Of a DNA stretch of 64,000 nucleotides, positions 24,347 through 43,523 are shown in pieces. The notes beneath the pieces are model-generated. The model did not search any database and was not told the origin of the DNA. It was given only the letters and a program-made list of their open reading frames with translations. The DNA comes from Litoditis marina. Lineage: Eukaryota > Nematoda > Chromadorea > Rhabditida > Rhabditidae. How positions within the stretch are numbered: position 1 is the stretch's first letter; every line of letters begins with the position of its first letter. Position numbers and translations under genes: made by a program. The stretch is taken from positions 12,542,720 through 12,606,719 of the forward strand of contig OZ038438.1 in assembly GCA_964036275.1 (NCBI GenBank), given 5' to 3'.

Positions 24347-25673
24347 ATGACGAGCTGTACTTCTGAAAATATGTCATGGAAGGGCGACGACGACATGGAA
24401 GACATCATTGTATTTGACGACATTTTTTCCGATGATGAGAAAATGGATCAACAGTTGTCAGTAAATTTTCCTTTGTTCGTTTTCCAAGTTTTTCAACAAT
24501 CTTCCCACAGAAACACATCTTAACTACTTGTGTACTTGCTCTTACCTTTTTAGCGGGTAATTCGTATCAAAATTGAAAGTTTCGATTTCAGGGTCATTGA
24601 AGATTCAAGCTTTCAAATTTTATTAGATCACATGAAGTCGTTTCGAAATGGTTGAAATGAGATAGTCAAAGGCTCAGCCAGGCTCATACCATTTTATTTA
24701 ATCTTTTTTGCAGTTGTGGGCCGAGTACGAGTAAAATTGATTCCACCAGCAAAGTATCGCCAGAACCAGCTACGTGTGAACCTAAAGAAATCAGTATAAT
24801 TGGGTATGTCTGCCTTAATATTATTGGCATACTCAGCTGTCTCAACTTTGATTATTGATTTCCTCTACAATTCTCTTTTTTTGCAGTTCCGATGCTAGTA
24901 TGAGTGAAATTGATTTCACTAACAATGTATCGCCAGAACCCGCTACGCAGGAACCTAATGAAATGCCTGCGAAACCGTATGTTTATCTTATTATTGCCAT
25001 GCAAAGCTTGAGATTTTTGGAAATTTGGTCATATTCGTTGTATTGGGTTAATTCTGAAATAAAAAGTATTTCTCTCAAAAAGTTTCGAAATAAACTTCAC
25101 TCAGCTGAAAATTGTTTTGACTTTTACAAACCCTTTATAATTGTTGGTACTCTCATCTGAAACAATTTGTCTACTTGAAGTGGACGAAGTTCGGAAGAAG
25201 AGCTGTTTGGATCCAAAAGCGACAAAGAGGATAAGTCTCGGTCGGTCGTTTTGGGTAACCTATTTTTCAGGGTACCTCAGTAGTTAATCGCTTGGTAAGC
25301 TAAAGTGACAGACCGGTTACCTGTTTTTCTAACGCAAAATATGGTTTTTTACCGGCTAGGTTACCAAAAAACGCGGTTACATATAGAATTGACCAAAAAG
25401 GCTACCCTATGTGTACCTTAGATGGCTCAAAGTGACACATTTCTGGTACTAATTTCAAAAGTATTGATACATATGTTAGTTCATGCAATGCTCCATACTT
25501 GTATCATTTGACTTCCTATCCTAGTAATATATGTTCCATCTGTGAACCGGCTTTTCATTGTTTTGGTATATTTCAGGAAGACAGTTCGTCGTGGTCGTCC
25601 CTCAGCATCCCGTACTAAGAAGGCGGATCCTGACTTTGTACCTACTTTGCCTCGTAGGAAGTACAAGAGGTAA
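24347..25673 (+). CDS. Small acidic AT-hook protein with duplicated exon
   Basis: Proposed exons are 24347-24456, 24714-24803, 24887-24976, 25181-25234 and 25577-25673, giving 146 residues if all are used. The N-terminus is strongly acidic (KGDDDMEDIIVFDD). Exons 2 and 3 are both exactly 90 nt, have the same phases and encode similar segments (KVSPEPATCEPKE and NVSPEPATQEPNE), so one is a tandem copy of the other. The last exon encodes TVRRGRPSASRTKK, a classic AT-hook core (RGRP between basic residues), then RRKYKR before the stop. AT-hooks bind the minor groove of AT-rich DNA, so a nuclear chromatin role is likely. Exons 1 and 4 use weak donors (GTCAGT, GTCTCG) and are the least certain. 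No signal peptide or membrane helix is present. Confidence 0.6.
25250..25388. mobile_element. Diverged relative of the GGTTACC MITE, in an AT-hook-gene intron
   Basis: The left side GGGTAACCTATTTTTCAGG and the right side TAGGTTACCAAAAAAC, then GGTTACATATAGAATT, match the arms and right flank of the element at 4659-4903. The interior is degraded. It lies just downstream of the proposed small exon 25181-25234. Confidence 0.65.
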
Positions 25674-25846
25674 CTTATTCAAGTTATGATCATGGTTAAC
25701 ACTCCAATGTTACTCGTACTCATTGGTGACTATATTAAAAGGTTCTTAAAACTATTTAATTGTCACCCCCTGCCCTCTCCTTCGTTCATTCATTCTTATT
25801 CAGCTCTTCTCACTCTCTATCCAATTCAACTGTCCATCTCACTTTC

Positions 25847-25910
25847 TTCCCCCCCCCCCCCCTCTCTCTCTCACTCTCTCTCTCTGTTTTTCTTCGTTTC
25901 TCTCTCTATA

Positions 25911-26008
<98 letters not shown>

Positions 26009-26020
26009 CCTCTCTCCACA
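25847..26020. repeat. Poly-C plus (CT)n microsatellite
   Basis: A run of about 14 C is followed by roughly 150 bp of CT dinucleotide repeat with occasional TTT interruptions. The long Ser-Leu frames across it are artefacts of the repeat. Confidence 0.95.
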
Positions 26021-26368
26021 TGTTCTTTCGTCCGCCAGCCCCCCCCCATCTCATTTTTATGCTGCTGGCATGAAAAAGAAGGTCACGTGTATTTAAGTGA
26101 TATTCACTTCACTTCGTCATCATCATTACGTCTTTCGTCTTTTGTTGTATCCGATTCGTGCGTGACTGATAACATACGCTCGTTACTATTCTATATATTC
26201 TTTCTTTCTTTCTTTGTTTCTCGTTGTATACCACCTCCAAATGGTTATCATTGTTTCCACTGCTTTATTGTGTTATTTCATGAAACCATGTGGCGGCCTT
26301 CTCACTCCTCTATAATTCTTCCTAGCTCCCCGCATTTGTTTCAACGTTGTGATGTTTTATCTTATCAG

Positions 26369-26670
26369 CGAAGCAATAACAGATTTGTATGGACGTTCCA
26401 GGCTCTGGTTCTATTCTCTGTATGTATTTTGGTCTCCCAGCTTTTATCTTTTCTTTCATCATCATCATTTCAACGTTTTTGTGCAGCAGACAGACAGGCA
26501 TTCGCAATCGCGTAGTATTTGTCGATATCGATGTTTCCACGTTGTTCGTGGCCATTGGCCGTCTGCAATGCACTTTTCATTTGAACCCAGTCATTTACTC
26601 TCTAAAACGTCAATGTTTCATAACCAACGCTGTTATTCGACATCTGATTCCAAAACCAGATGATGTGTAA
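26369..26670 (+). pseudogene. GPCR-like TM6-TM7 fragment, possibly frameshifted
   Basis: After an acceptor-like CTTATCAG at 26361-26368, one frame reads RFVWTFQALVLFSVCILVSQ, which looks like the end of loop 3 and TM6, but it stops at 26515. A second frame that is open from about 26389 reads FIFSFIIIISTFL, a loop, then TM7 with HLNPVIYSLK (an NPxxY match), ending HLIPKPDDV and TAA at 26668-26670. The two frames overlap in the TM6 part, as expected if a small indel broke a single exon. I found no upstream exons with TM1-TM5. It is either a decayed chemoreceptor-type gene copy or the last exon of a gene whose other exons I missed. Confidence 0.45.
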
Positions 26671-27666
26671 TTACAACGTACGTAAATCAACTCTGGGTTC
26701 TGAATTATACCTAAAGTTGTGCCTTGGTGAGATGGTTGCTATAATTCTCAAAATCAAGAGATCTGCCCTAGTCCCCATAGCTAAGAGCTTCTCTCTACAC
26801 ATGAATGTCGCCGAAACTTCTCGATTTATGTCATAAGTTTCGATAAATAGCAACAAAATGGCACCGAGGAGTGCGAATTACTGTGATGCGATGAACTAGC
26901 TGGATCAGTTCTTGACAGGCTACTGTTTCTAAATGTTGAGAGTGAGTATTCGATATAGGATAGTTACAACCCCCTTGTATGTGAATTATCCCGCCTTGTC
27001 AGCTTGGCAATAGTTTCCCACAATACATCCAGATCTATTATTATCTTCAGAATTTCTCGAAACCATCCGTCATCATCATTTCTCTCTGTACTTCTCTATC
27101 TTACTGCATTTCTTTTCATCGCATTTCCTTGACAGCGACATTTCTCTGTATCCTCGCGAGTCGCCGTATATTCTCTCATATATTTTGTTTCAATGCTATG
27201 ATATTGTGATGAATTGTCTACCTTTCCCACTTGATGTTTTATTCAGCTAAAGAGGGAATTCGCGGCGCAAACAAACGTTATACTGCAGTATTCTTGTTCT
27301 CTACATTGAAACTCATAATATTATTCTTGGTGTTCTTCTTCTAGTGTACGAGAAGTTATTTTGAAATCCCAACGGATCGTGATTCATTATCTTTCGCGCC
27401 ATTATAGGTTTAAATTGTTTGGACAGAGGTTCTTTTTAAAAGTAACGTAGTTGCGTATCATACGAGGGCTCTGCGTGCTCCGATTTCCAAATAGAAATTT
27501 TGGTTGGTGCTCTTAGCGCGGAGCCTGGATATTCTATTCTAGGTAATCTACATTAATTTGACTCCTTTTGAACTATATCGTCTATTCCTACATTACTTTT
27601 AATTCATCTCGATATGTTTGATATATTATTCGTTTGAACGCATTGTTTTTTTTTTTCAGAAAAAGT
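26671..27666. other. Upstream region of cbs-1, no other gene seen
   Basis: About 1 kb of AT-rich DNA precedes the cbs-1 start. A poly-T tract followed by CAG at 27648-27659 sits seven bases before the ATG. In nematodes this can be either the acceptor of a 5' untranslated intron or a spliced-leader site. Confidence 0.5.
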
Positions 27667-34875
<7,209 letters not shown>

Positions 34876-35517
34876 GATAAACGTCGTCTCCTTGTTTTCG
34901 TGTCCATTTTTATTGCAGAGTTTCTCTCTTCAACACTCATAACATTTCCGAAGTCATTGCATATCAAAACTGTCGTTCTCTGCTCTGCATAGTTGTTTTC
35001 TGTTTTCCACTTTTTTTCCTTTTATATATGAGATTATTTTTCCGATCACTATGTGCCTGTTCTGATTTCTATTAAATTGTACTGGGAAAGCTTTTCTGTA
35101 CCTGAGAGCGTGTTAATGGAGGAAAATACATTTTATACAGAGAATTTTTTTATTTCAGATCAGTTCAATACATATTTCATTCAAATTTCTAATGTTTGCA
35201 ATACTGCACCATGGGTTGACGAATTTCTAGAAGTCCGTTGGCGAAGATTCCAAAATATCACGATCATCTATTTCTATGTTTTTTTCAGTTTATGTTTTGA
35301 AAAGTTTAGAAATGAAAGAGATGAAATCTTAATATAGGAAGAAAAATATTTCGGTAATCAGCCACTTTTCATTGAATAGAAAAATACCATTTGAAATAGA
35401 GATCTTTAAGTACCTATTACTTGCTTATGTATTGAAATTTTCACAGCTTCAACACCCTTTCATTTTTCTTACTATTTCTTGTCCAGTATCTATATATAAA
35501 ACCACTGAAAAGTCGTA
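34876..35517. other. Convergent intergenic region between cbs-1 and the second GPCR
   Basis: AT-rich sequence between two stop codons on opposite strands, expected to carry both 3' untranslated regions. I see no exon, RNA gene or repeat. Confidence 0.6.
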
Positions 35518-38500
35518 TCAAGTTGAAACGCCTAAAAGAGTATCAGAAGTTATTTTCCTCTTCTCGTTGGCACGGAACAGAAAGTTGAGGGCTGTCACAC
35601 TTCGTATCTGAGCACGAACTTCCGGGTTATAGTTGTAGAAGATGAACATGCGAATTGTAGAGGAGAAGACGAAGAGATTTGTGCCCATGTCGCTGGCAAC
35701 CACGTAGAACACGTTGAAGTTTCCACTCTCATCCTAAAATCCAGGTTCAGGCAACATAGCAATTTAGTCAGTTCAGCTGTGAGTTGAAATTTACCAAGTC
35801 AAACAGTTTAAACATTCACCTTCGATGACTACTACAGTACGTGAAGTTTGTTAAAAGATTAACCATCAAGAATAGCAGGTCCACTCGAAGAAGTTGAAAC
35901 TTTCACTTTTCAGACTGTATCTGAGCAGAAATTTCAAGCACCAAACGTTTCCAAATTAGCAAATCCCCAAATCTAGCATGCGAAATACGATGGAGGTAAA
36001 CGGTTGGAATTCGGCAAGACTGAATATGTAATTCCTCCTTCCAAGGCTGGTTCACCTAAAGATACCTCGAGCCATGAAGCAATCTTACCAGTGTGAGATT
36101 TCTATTGAACATCTCCATTGAGTAGAGGACAAAGTTGACACTATTACAGGCGAGATAGGACGACAGAATGACAATGGTCGTTTTGATTGCACAACGCAGT
36201 CGCTTGTGCTCTCGTTTCTCTTCATCTTCAATGTGATTTCGGGTCTGAAATGGGATAAGTTGAACTGGATTCACTGAAACATACAGTTCTATTTCTACAT
36301 TACTTCATGGCAACACAGAAGATAGTTCTTTCATGTTATGGTGGCTTTACAATAGGGGCGACTTATGTTCGACCGTAGTTCACTAGCTATTAGCTGGCAC
36401 ATCATATATAGCCTCATTCGAAATTTTACACAGAAATACTGTACGCTCTTAGTAATCGTTTGGGAAGATTTGTCTTTGGGTAGTGAGGGCAGCCAAGTTG
36501 TGGATTTGATGAACTTTTGTGTCAGCTTCTCTAATTATTTGGTTGTTTTCCTCCATCGATCATGATTAGGGCAAGTTTCTTCCCGGTGGCGTTCCATTTG
36601 CGTATTGTCATGTGGACCGCTAGTTAAGCAAATTATTCCAAGTGCAAACCTAATAAACATCACTTTTCTGTAACGATGATGAACGCACGGCACTCGCCTC
36701 GTTTCGAATACCTAATTAGTCGTCTACCCACATTACTACTCGCAAATATGGAAATTGTTCGCATTCCGTTGTTGTTGTTTATAGAAAGTGGCTACTGGAT
36801 AACCAGTATACGGTATTTCTTCCTATACCTACAGTATATTCCTCAAAGCGTAATTTTCGACCCCCCCCCCCTCCTCTAAGTCTAACCAAACTACTGATTA
36901 TTGTCTAAAGATCAATATACATGCGCTGAAAGCCCAGCCGCTAGCAGATCTCTGAACTCATCTTCAAAGGAGGCTAAAACGGAACGCTTAAAACGACTTT
37001 GCGACTGTCATTTCTATTGTTTTGTACCATTTTAGACTACGTACAATATCCGTGCACGTTAAATTCACTGGTAAATTGGAAAATCTAGCTAGCGAGTGGT
37101 ACCAGGTGCTAGCTCAATTAACTTTCCAATCAGTCCACCTTTGAAATTGCCACACTACTTGTAGGTTCGATCAACGACTAGATGTTGCTATAAATTGACA
37201 CAATGGGAGGGACGGAAGTAGCCCCGTCGAGCAGGACAACGAGTGAGGTGGAGCAGGGTAATTCGAGACAATTAGACAGCGGAAAGACCAAACGACTCAT
37301 CAGAGAGCAACCTGATCAGTACAACAGAATGATCAGCACATTCATGACTGTTTCGTTATATCTGGTAATTAACGCTTCCTTCTAATTATTACTGACAGCA
37401 AACAATGTCTTGGTAGTGCCGTGGACCCATCCGAGCACGAAACTTAGTTGCAACCTCCCCGCAATGTCTTGACTACGTTTCAGTGACCGGGATGGGCCGG
37501 GGGCGCTACCGGAACACCTTTTGCGCTGAGTATCAAACGTACCGAGTGCAGGAAAGAGGGGCACGAGGACTGTCTCCTGGCTCTCTTGTGAGAACTGCGC
37601 AGCCGTAACACCACAATACAGTTGAGAACGCACAGAATGACAAAGGAGACGAAAAGGTGGAAAAACTGAAAGTAGAATAGAGAACAAAACAAGAAAAATC
37701 GTGGTAGAAATCTATGATCTATTCCTGATGATAATGCTGCAAACGGAAAACTAAATTTTTGCGAACAGTAGAAGTTGAGCGAATCTGGGTCAGAGTGCGT
37801 ATGCTAGAACAACGCTATACCTTCACCCTCACCTGCGTCTCTCGCTTCACAAACTATTTTGCGACACTCGTATCTCGGCTGCATGTAAGAGCAGTGAGAT
37901 AGCTTATGTTTGAGGAGATGCAGGAGTGAATAAAATGACCGAGATGCTCATGAGTACGGCCTCCAGAGTACGTATGCTAGGAGATTCCGGCACTTTCATC
38001 CCATCCTGCGTCTCTCGCTCTGCCTTACTATTTCGCGTCACTCATATCACGGCGTGATGTAGGAACAGAGAAATATCGTATGTTTGAGGAACGCAGGATG
38101 GGATGAAGTTGCCGGGATTTTCTAGCATGAAACTGCTTCACAAATATGAGTTCGACGTATTGCATTGAATACCTGCACAACGACGTCGAATGTTTGATAG
38201 AGGTTGGCGTAGAACTCAGGGAGTTCCACATCTGACAGCGCCTTGCTGGTGAAGAAGTCACAACCCTCCAGATCAATGACCTGCAGGTTGAAGTAACCGG
38301 GAATACGCAACGCCATTATAACAGCCGTGGTCACGAATATCAAACGAACCCTCTTGATCACTCTGGAAAATAAACGTTTCGCTTAGTTTTCGCTGACACA
38401 CTACACATTTTCCATCGGCTATTGGCTCTGCACGCGAATTTCCTCCCAAACTAGTAATTTGGTCTGATGCCACTATTGTGACTATAGACTGAGAAACACT

Positions 38501-41041
38501 AATATATAGAGATTGAAGAAGATTTATTATTATAACTGTATGAAAAGCTCAATGCTCCTCTTCCTACTAATACCGATAAAAAAAATTCCGTTAAAAAAAC
38601 ATCACAAAACTAAGAGGAATCTTTCCACTAAAAATGTTTGGCTGTTCTCATGGTTTTCAACTACACTAGGAAAACATTGTAAGAAATATTGTATGGCTAT
38701 AAACTGTTGTTTTTTTGCATCCACCATCACATGTGCTGCTGTTCCCTTCCAACACACTATAAAATTTAACGATACTCCCTGGACAATTTCACACCGAAAA
38801 CAAAAGTGTCATCTGCTGAATTGCAATTGCTATTATTTCTCGAGGCGGCAAATGACCACTATAGTAGCCACATTTTCCCGAAATTAGTGGATCGTTGAAA
38901 GATGAATGATGTCTGATGTGTTCAAGTAGCGCTCTTTTGATGGTTCAACTTTGAGTTAATCTAATTTCATCTAAAATTAACATTCAAAGAGTTAACTTCA
39001 TGGTATTTTCAAGGTTACGCTTCTTCAAGTCGAGTTTCAGACATGAAGAAAACATACCGAAAACTGAAAAGTTTTTTTGGAAGAGTTGTTCTGCAGATAT
39101 TTAACACTTACGCGCTGCTGTTATTTTTAGATTCTTGAATCCAAGCCAGTCGGTCAGCTGTGTTTGCTATCAGAATATAGGGGATGGAGCACTGTACAAT
39201 ACGGCTCACTATCAGTAGATGTACGCTGTATCGTTTCAGAAATACATACAAACTTGCTGTAAGACGGGAAATAAATAATAGTATAGTTAGTATTGAGGAG
39301 TAATGAACTAATATGACACAGCTCTGATAAGCATACTGGAAAATACAACCAGCACAAATTGTTGTTCTCTCCCATGAAAATGGTGCACAACAGAAAATGA
39401 TGTGTATTGTATACCATTTTCCGCTTCATCAGTCCTCGTGGTATCCAGAGAGGATGGAAGAAGATAAAAAGAGAAATGATAGATAAAACTTTAAACGCTA
39501 GTCTCACCTATTCGAAGTGTTGTTGAAAGACTCAGCAGTCCGAAACAAACGATGAACAGAAGACATAACAAGAAATCCAAAAAAGCGAGAAAAGTCTGAA
39601 AATGGAGCACGTACAAGAACACATTTGACTGCATCGATGTGTGGAGGAAAAAATGTCTGGTGTCTGCTGTAACCAATTTCGAGAAAAAAATTTATAATCT
39701 GGAGATTTTACCTGAAAAGGGTTATTTCTCCTGGAATGTCGACAGAGAAATACGAATAGCAACAGAAGGTTGCTGAAGCATCCGACTATGGCAATGACCG
39801 TCCCGAAGCTGAAGCGGACAACATAATTTTCATTTTACTTGGTTGAATGTAATGTTTTCATTATTGTTATCCCGCTAAGCAAAACTGTCCCAATTCTGTG
39901 TGCCTCCTTGAAATTCATTTGAAAAACACGATTACTGCAGAAATAATTGGCGCTCATAATTGGAAATATTCATAATTGCTCATCCCATTTATGCGATGTT
40001 TGACGAATTTTAATGTGACCAAAAGTGTTCCTGAGGGAGTCCTTGTTCATATTTATCTGCCGAACGCGCGAAAAAGTATGAATTCCTTTTTCATGGGTGT
40101 TCCTTGCCATTAATAGCTTTTAAGTACGGCATGACAATTATAGTTGTCGATTTAGGTGTCGCCAGTTCTAAGTATCGGCCTTCGAAAAGCACACGATGAG
40201 TTCGGATTGTTCTGATTTGTATCTAATTTGCTTACAACTAAAATTTGGTTACTTGCTACGAATGTCAGCTGTATAGTTCGACACGAATGATTGTTTTTTG
40301 TCTGAGTTGAGCGGAATACCCTGCTGGATGGTTTTAAAGTTTATCTATTAGCTCCTGAAAGTACATTCGTTCACGTAGTCCCATTTCAGGGGGCTAGGCG
40401 CGTGGTGTTCATCTTGACGAAATACCTAGATTATGTGGCAGACTCGTTCCTCAGCTGACCTATAATCTTGTCCTTACAATGTCATGTTGCAAACCAAGAG
40501 CTATTTCGATTAGATCATTGCTGGGGAAAACCAGTGAAACCAAGTCACTATGTACAACTACCAAAACATATGTTCTTTCTCATTTTCCCTACCCCACATG
40601 CAACTTTTCAAAACGCTTTTCTACTGGACAACTTTTAAAATAGTGTAAAGATCAAATAAGATTTACTACTATCAGTTCACTTTTACCACTACCATGGGAA
40701 TTTCACAAGAATTTCAAATAACACAAAACCCGAAGAACTAGAGGGATTGCAAACTTTTACCTTACATTCAACATCCAGTTCAAAATAATGCCATATTGCA
40801 ACCGGACGTTTCTAGCATTTAATAGCTACCACCACAACTTATTTAAAATCTTGAAGAATGCTTGGATAGTTTAGTTGGAAAATGATCTTAAAATGAAAAA
40901 AAAACAGAAAGTTGAACTAGAACAAATAATGACGTTCCAGGGGACGACTAACCTCAAGAAGGCCAGGCGTAATTTGGGATGAGTGTCCTCGTCACAATAG
41001 AGTTGTGGAAAAGATTCATTAAGACCAGTTTCATTCTCCAT
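35518..41041 (-). CDS. Peptide-type seven-transmembrane receptor, 367 residues
   Basis: Eight exons close in phase on the minus strand: 41041-40953, 39808-39712, 39595-39508, 39256-39112, 38362-38173, 37665-37543, 36244-36089 and 35733-35518 (TGA). The product starts MENETGLNESF with two N-glycosylation sites (NET, NES) and no signal peptide. TM1 contains IAIVGCFSNLLLLFVFL with the usual Asn; TM3 runs into NTADRLAWIQ; TM4 is LIFVTTAVIMAL; TM5 is FVSFVILCVLNCIVVL; TM6 is TTIVILSSYLACNSVNFVL; TM7 is NLFVFSSTIRMFIFY. The DRY motif is DRL (126-128) and TM7 lacks NPxxY, with NYNPEVR just after the helix. It is a class A-like receptor of a nematode-expanded kind, most likely for a peptide; the exact family and ligand are not recognised. 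An acceptor (CTCTTCCAG) lies seven bases before the ATG. Confidence 0.85.
37203..37364 (+). CDS. Possible first coding exon nested inside a GPCR intron
   Basis: A 54-codon segment starts at ATG in the context ACACAATGG, with TATAAA about 15 bases upstream, and ends at a donor-like GTAATT in phase 0. It reads MGGTEVAPSSRTTSEVEQ at the start, then a charged stretch (GKTKRLIREQPDQYNR) and a hydrophobic end (MISTFMTVSLYL) that could begin a membrane helix. It is antisense within the intron between the TM5 and TM6 exons of the receptor. I found no following exon, so it may be chance. Confidence 0.3.
37796..38128. mobile_element. Two adjacent related inverted-repeat elements
   Basis: Copy A is about 37796-37960 and copy B about 37969-38128. 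Copy B has clear arms: CTAGGAGATTCCGGCACTTT with CATCCCATCCTGCGT on the left, mirrored by ACGCAGGATGGGATGAAG and TTGCCGGGATTTTCTAG on the right. Copy A has the same order (CACCTGCGTCTCTCGCTT, GCATGTAAGAGCAGTGAGAT) but is more diverged. Both start GTATGCTAG. They lie in the intron between the TM4 and TM5 exons of the second GPCR. Confidence 0.75.
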
Positions 41042-43523
41042 TTGATACCTGGAAGAGTATTGAGACTGTAAAATCCCATCGTAATATTCAAAGCGTGTCT
41101 GACGTGGAAGTGAAGAAACAGAAGAAATTGTGCACTTAAACTAAGCAAGAGCCGCGTTCATTAATTGAATACGTTTCAATGAAGTTTACAAATGGACACT
41201 GAAGCAGCCTGCAAATGTAACACTAATGGTGGGTTCGTATTATGAACATTGGTTGTTTATAAGGCCAGAATGAGTAGAGAAAGGCAACTATAAACATCAC
41301 TCAAAAGGCATGCTGACTATGTACATCATAATCAACGTATTCACGTAAAAACGCCAAAATAAGAAACAGATAGTGGGGGGGGGAGAGCGAAAGAAAGAGA
41401 GAGATATTGAGATTAACAGAGAGAGAGAGAGAGAAACAAAGAGAGCGAGAGAGCGCTACCGTAGTAGAGCAGCACTACCGACAAGAAATAACAGCTTACG
41501 CTTACTTCTCAAACGTTCTATGTGCGTGCTAAGAGTGAGGTTCCCAATTTCGCTTGTACCAGTTCTATTGGTTGAAGGTTTATCAGACAGCGAAGGATAG
41601 ACACAGCCATGAGACAGAGTCATAGCTCCGTTGCCTGGGTTGAGTAGATGTCAATATAATATGGCGGTCGCACTAGGATTAAGGAGTCGGTAACAAATGA
41701 TGAGCCATAAGCTACTTGAGCAATTAGTTCTTGAATTATTCTCTATATGCCAATATCGAGCTTCGGGAATGGGAACAATCAGTGAGCAATGAACGCTGAT
41801 ACTTATTTACCGAAATTGCGGATGACACGTTAATAGAAATCCATCTTATCGAATGTTCGAATGATGTAGGGCCAATTGTTCATTTCCAACTGCGAAACTT
41901 CGGAAACATGCGAAAAACGTTAACGTTGGCATTGTTGGCAGGTCTACTCCACATTTCTTGAACAATAAGTTGAATTTGTAGCAACTAGTCTACTTACAAA
42001 TTACTACATCGCATTATCAGAGAGTAAAATCTAGCAATGTCGGAAGTCACGTGCTAAGTCGCCGATAAATTTATTCTATTCTACTATAGCACTTTTCCAA
42101 TTGGACAAATGGCCACCTTGACCCGCAGCAACTCGGTCTATGTGGGGGAGGGGCGGTACTTTTAGCAGCTGCCACTTCTTCAACAAATTCAAGTATATGG
42201 AGTGACCGAATCATTGTTGTAGTTTGGTCCCGAAACACGTCGCAATTCACGAATCCCGACCGTTAAGCAACGGGAACAAACTTCCAAAACAGCCGGATAG
42301 GGAAACATACGTCCTGCTTCGTAAAACATCCTCGACCTCTAACTAGGTCAATGTCTCTCAATATCTATGTAACATTTGATTATTTACCATGTTCAACTAC
42401 GATATGGTGGTGTGTTCTACTAGTTGGCTCAGTCCCAGGAACACTCGATGTGAGTCAAATCTACCAAAACTTCAGTTTCTAGAATTAATGAATTGTAGTC
42501 AGTTACACGCGTTTGTGGACAGTGGACACCTACAGCATAACATGGGAACTTTCATGCAGTTTTGTGGAAGATGTCCGGTAGCCCTATGATTTTCAATACG
42601 TCTTGTATTCTACGTTGTCACCCTTCACGAATAAAAAGTAAATGGAAATGTGCAATAAGAAAATTAAAATACTTGAATGTGAGTATTAGGCAATACATGA
42701 AACCGACTACATGAAATGTGCCAAATATATAAAAAAACCGTAGACCCGCGGCGACAAAATAGGAGACTATTTTAGTGGCCATGTTACTTACAAAACACGT
42801 CCGACTAGTACAGTGGATTTTGTTTTCCACAACTGCTATTCAATAGTCTGTTCTGTGCACGCGTCACCCTTCACAATAGGATACTGTAACTTCCAGGTAG
42901 ATAAACTAAGGTAGTTTGACTGTTTGAGCGTATGAAAGCGTACTGTAACAGGATATGAGTGGAATAAACAGACTATTGAGACCTAAATGAGTGGTGATGA
43001 AAAAGGAAGTTGGCCGAAAACGCAGACCGCTTACGAGCACTTCAACGAACAACATAGATGAGAATGGTGGAGTAGGATAGAAAAGCGCTCGTCGCTTCTT
43101 TGTCATTATGTTCAAAGACGAAATTAGTGCTCGAATATTCATTGATGTGTTTGGGGGCAATGGAAACACAAACGTAGCACCATGAACCACTACATTGTCA
43201 GAAGGCTAGGAATCTAGACAAGTTTGCCTTGTTAGGGTAAGGGAGAAGAAAAACTTAGAAACCCGGAACAATTAGGCAATTTGTAGGAAGAGTATGTGAA
43301 CAGTAATTTGAAAAGTGAAGAAACTGAAAAAGTGACCACTCTATCTTTAGTTTTAGGTTAAGCTTCTCACGCTTTTAGATGTCAGACAAATTTGAGTTTC
43401 TCACCCTTTTGATTAGTTTACTAAGATTTTGACCTGAAGACAAGACCTGAAGACAAGGAATATGACTAATCCTTCAGAATTTTGACTGTTTCGTAAAAAT
43501 TATTGAAAGGGTATTTGCGGCAG
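41042..43523. other. Region with no supported gene
   Basis: Upstream DNA of the minus-strand GPCR. Open frames at 42389-42589 and 42906-43190 have no domain and no convincing splice sites. The GA tract is the only clear repeat. Confidence 0.5.
41376..41455. repeat. Imperfect (GA)n microsatellite
   Basis: A G run followed by about 75 bp of imperfect GA repeat, upstream of the second GPCR. Confidence 0.8.

Noticed and set aside
25760..26515. 251-codon plus-strand frame, Ser/Leu rich
   Set aside because: Most of it is translated CT repeat. Only its last part (after 26369) resembles a receptor, and that is listed separately.
39532..39762. 76-codon minus-strand frame running through the TM1 exon of the second GPCR into the next intron
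   Set aside because: It reads past the good donor at 39711. Using the acceptor CCATTTTCAG at about 39596-39605 restores phase and a proper TM2.
42230..42330. Resemblance to 5S rRNA (CCGACCGTTAAGCAACGGGA)
   Set aside because: Only about 20 bases recall the 5S internal region; the downstream GGATGGG-type block and the terminal stem are absent.
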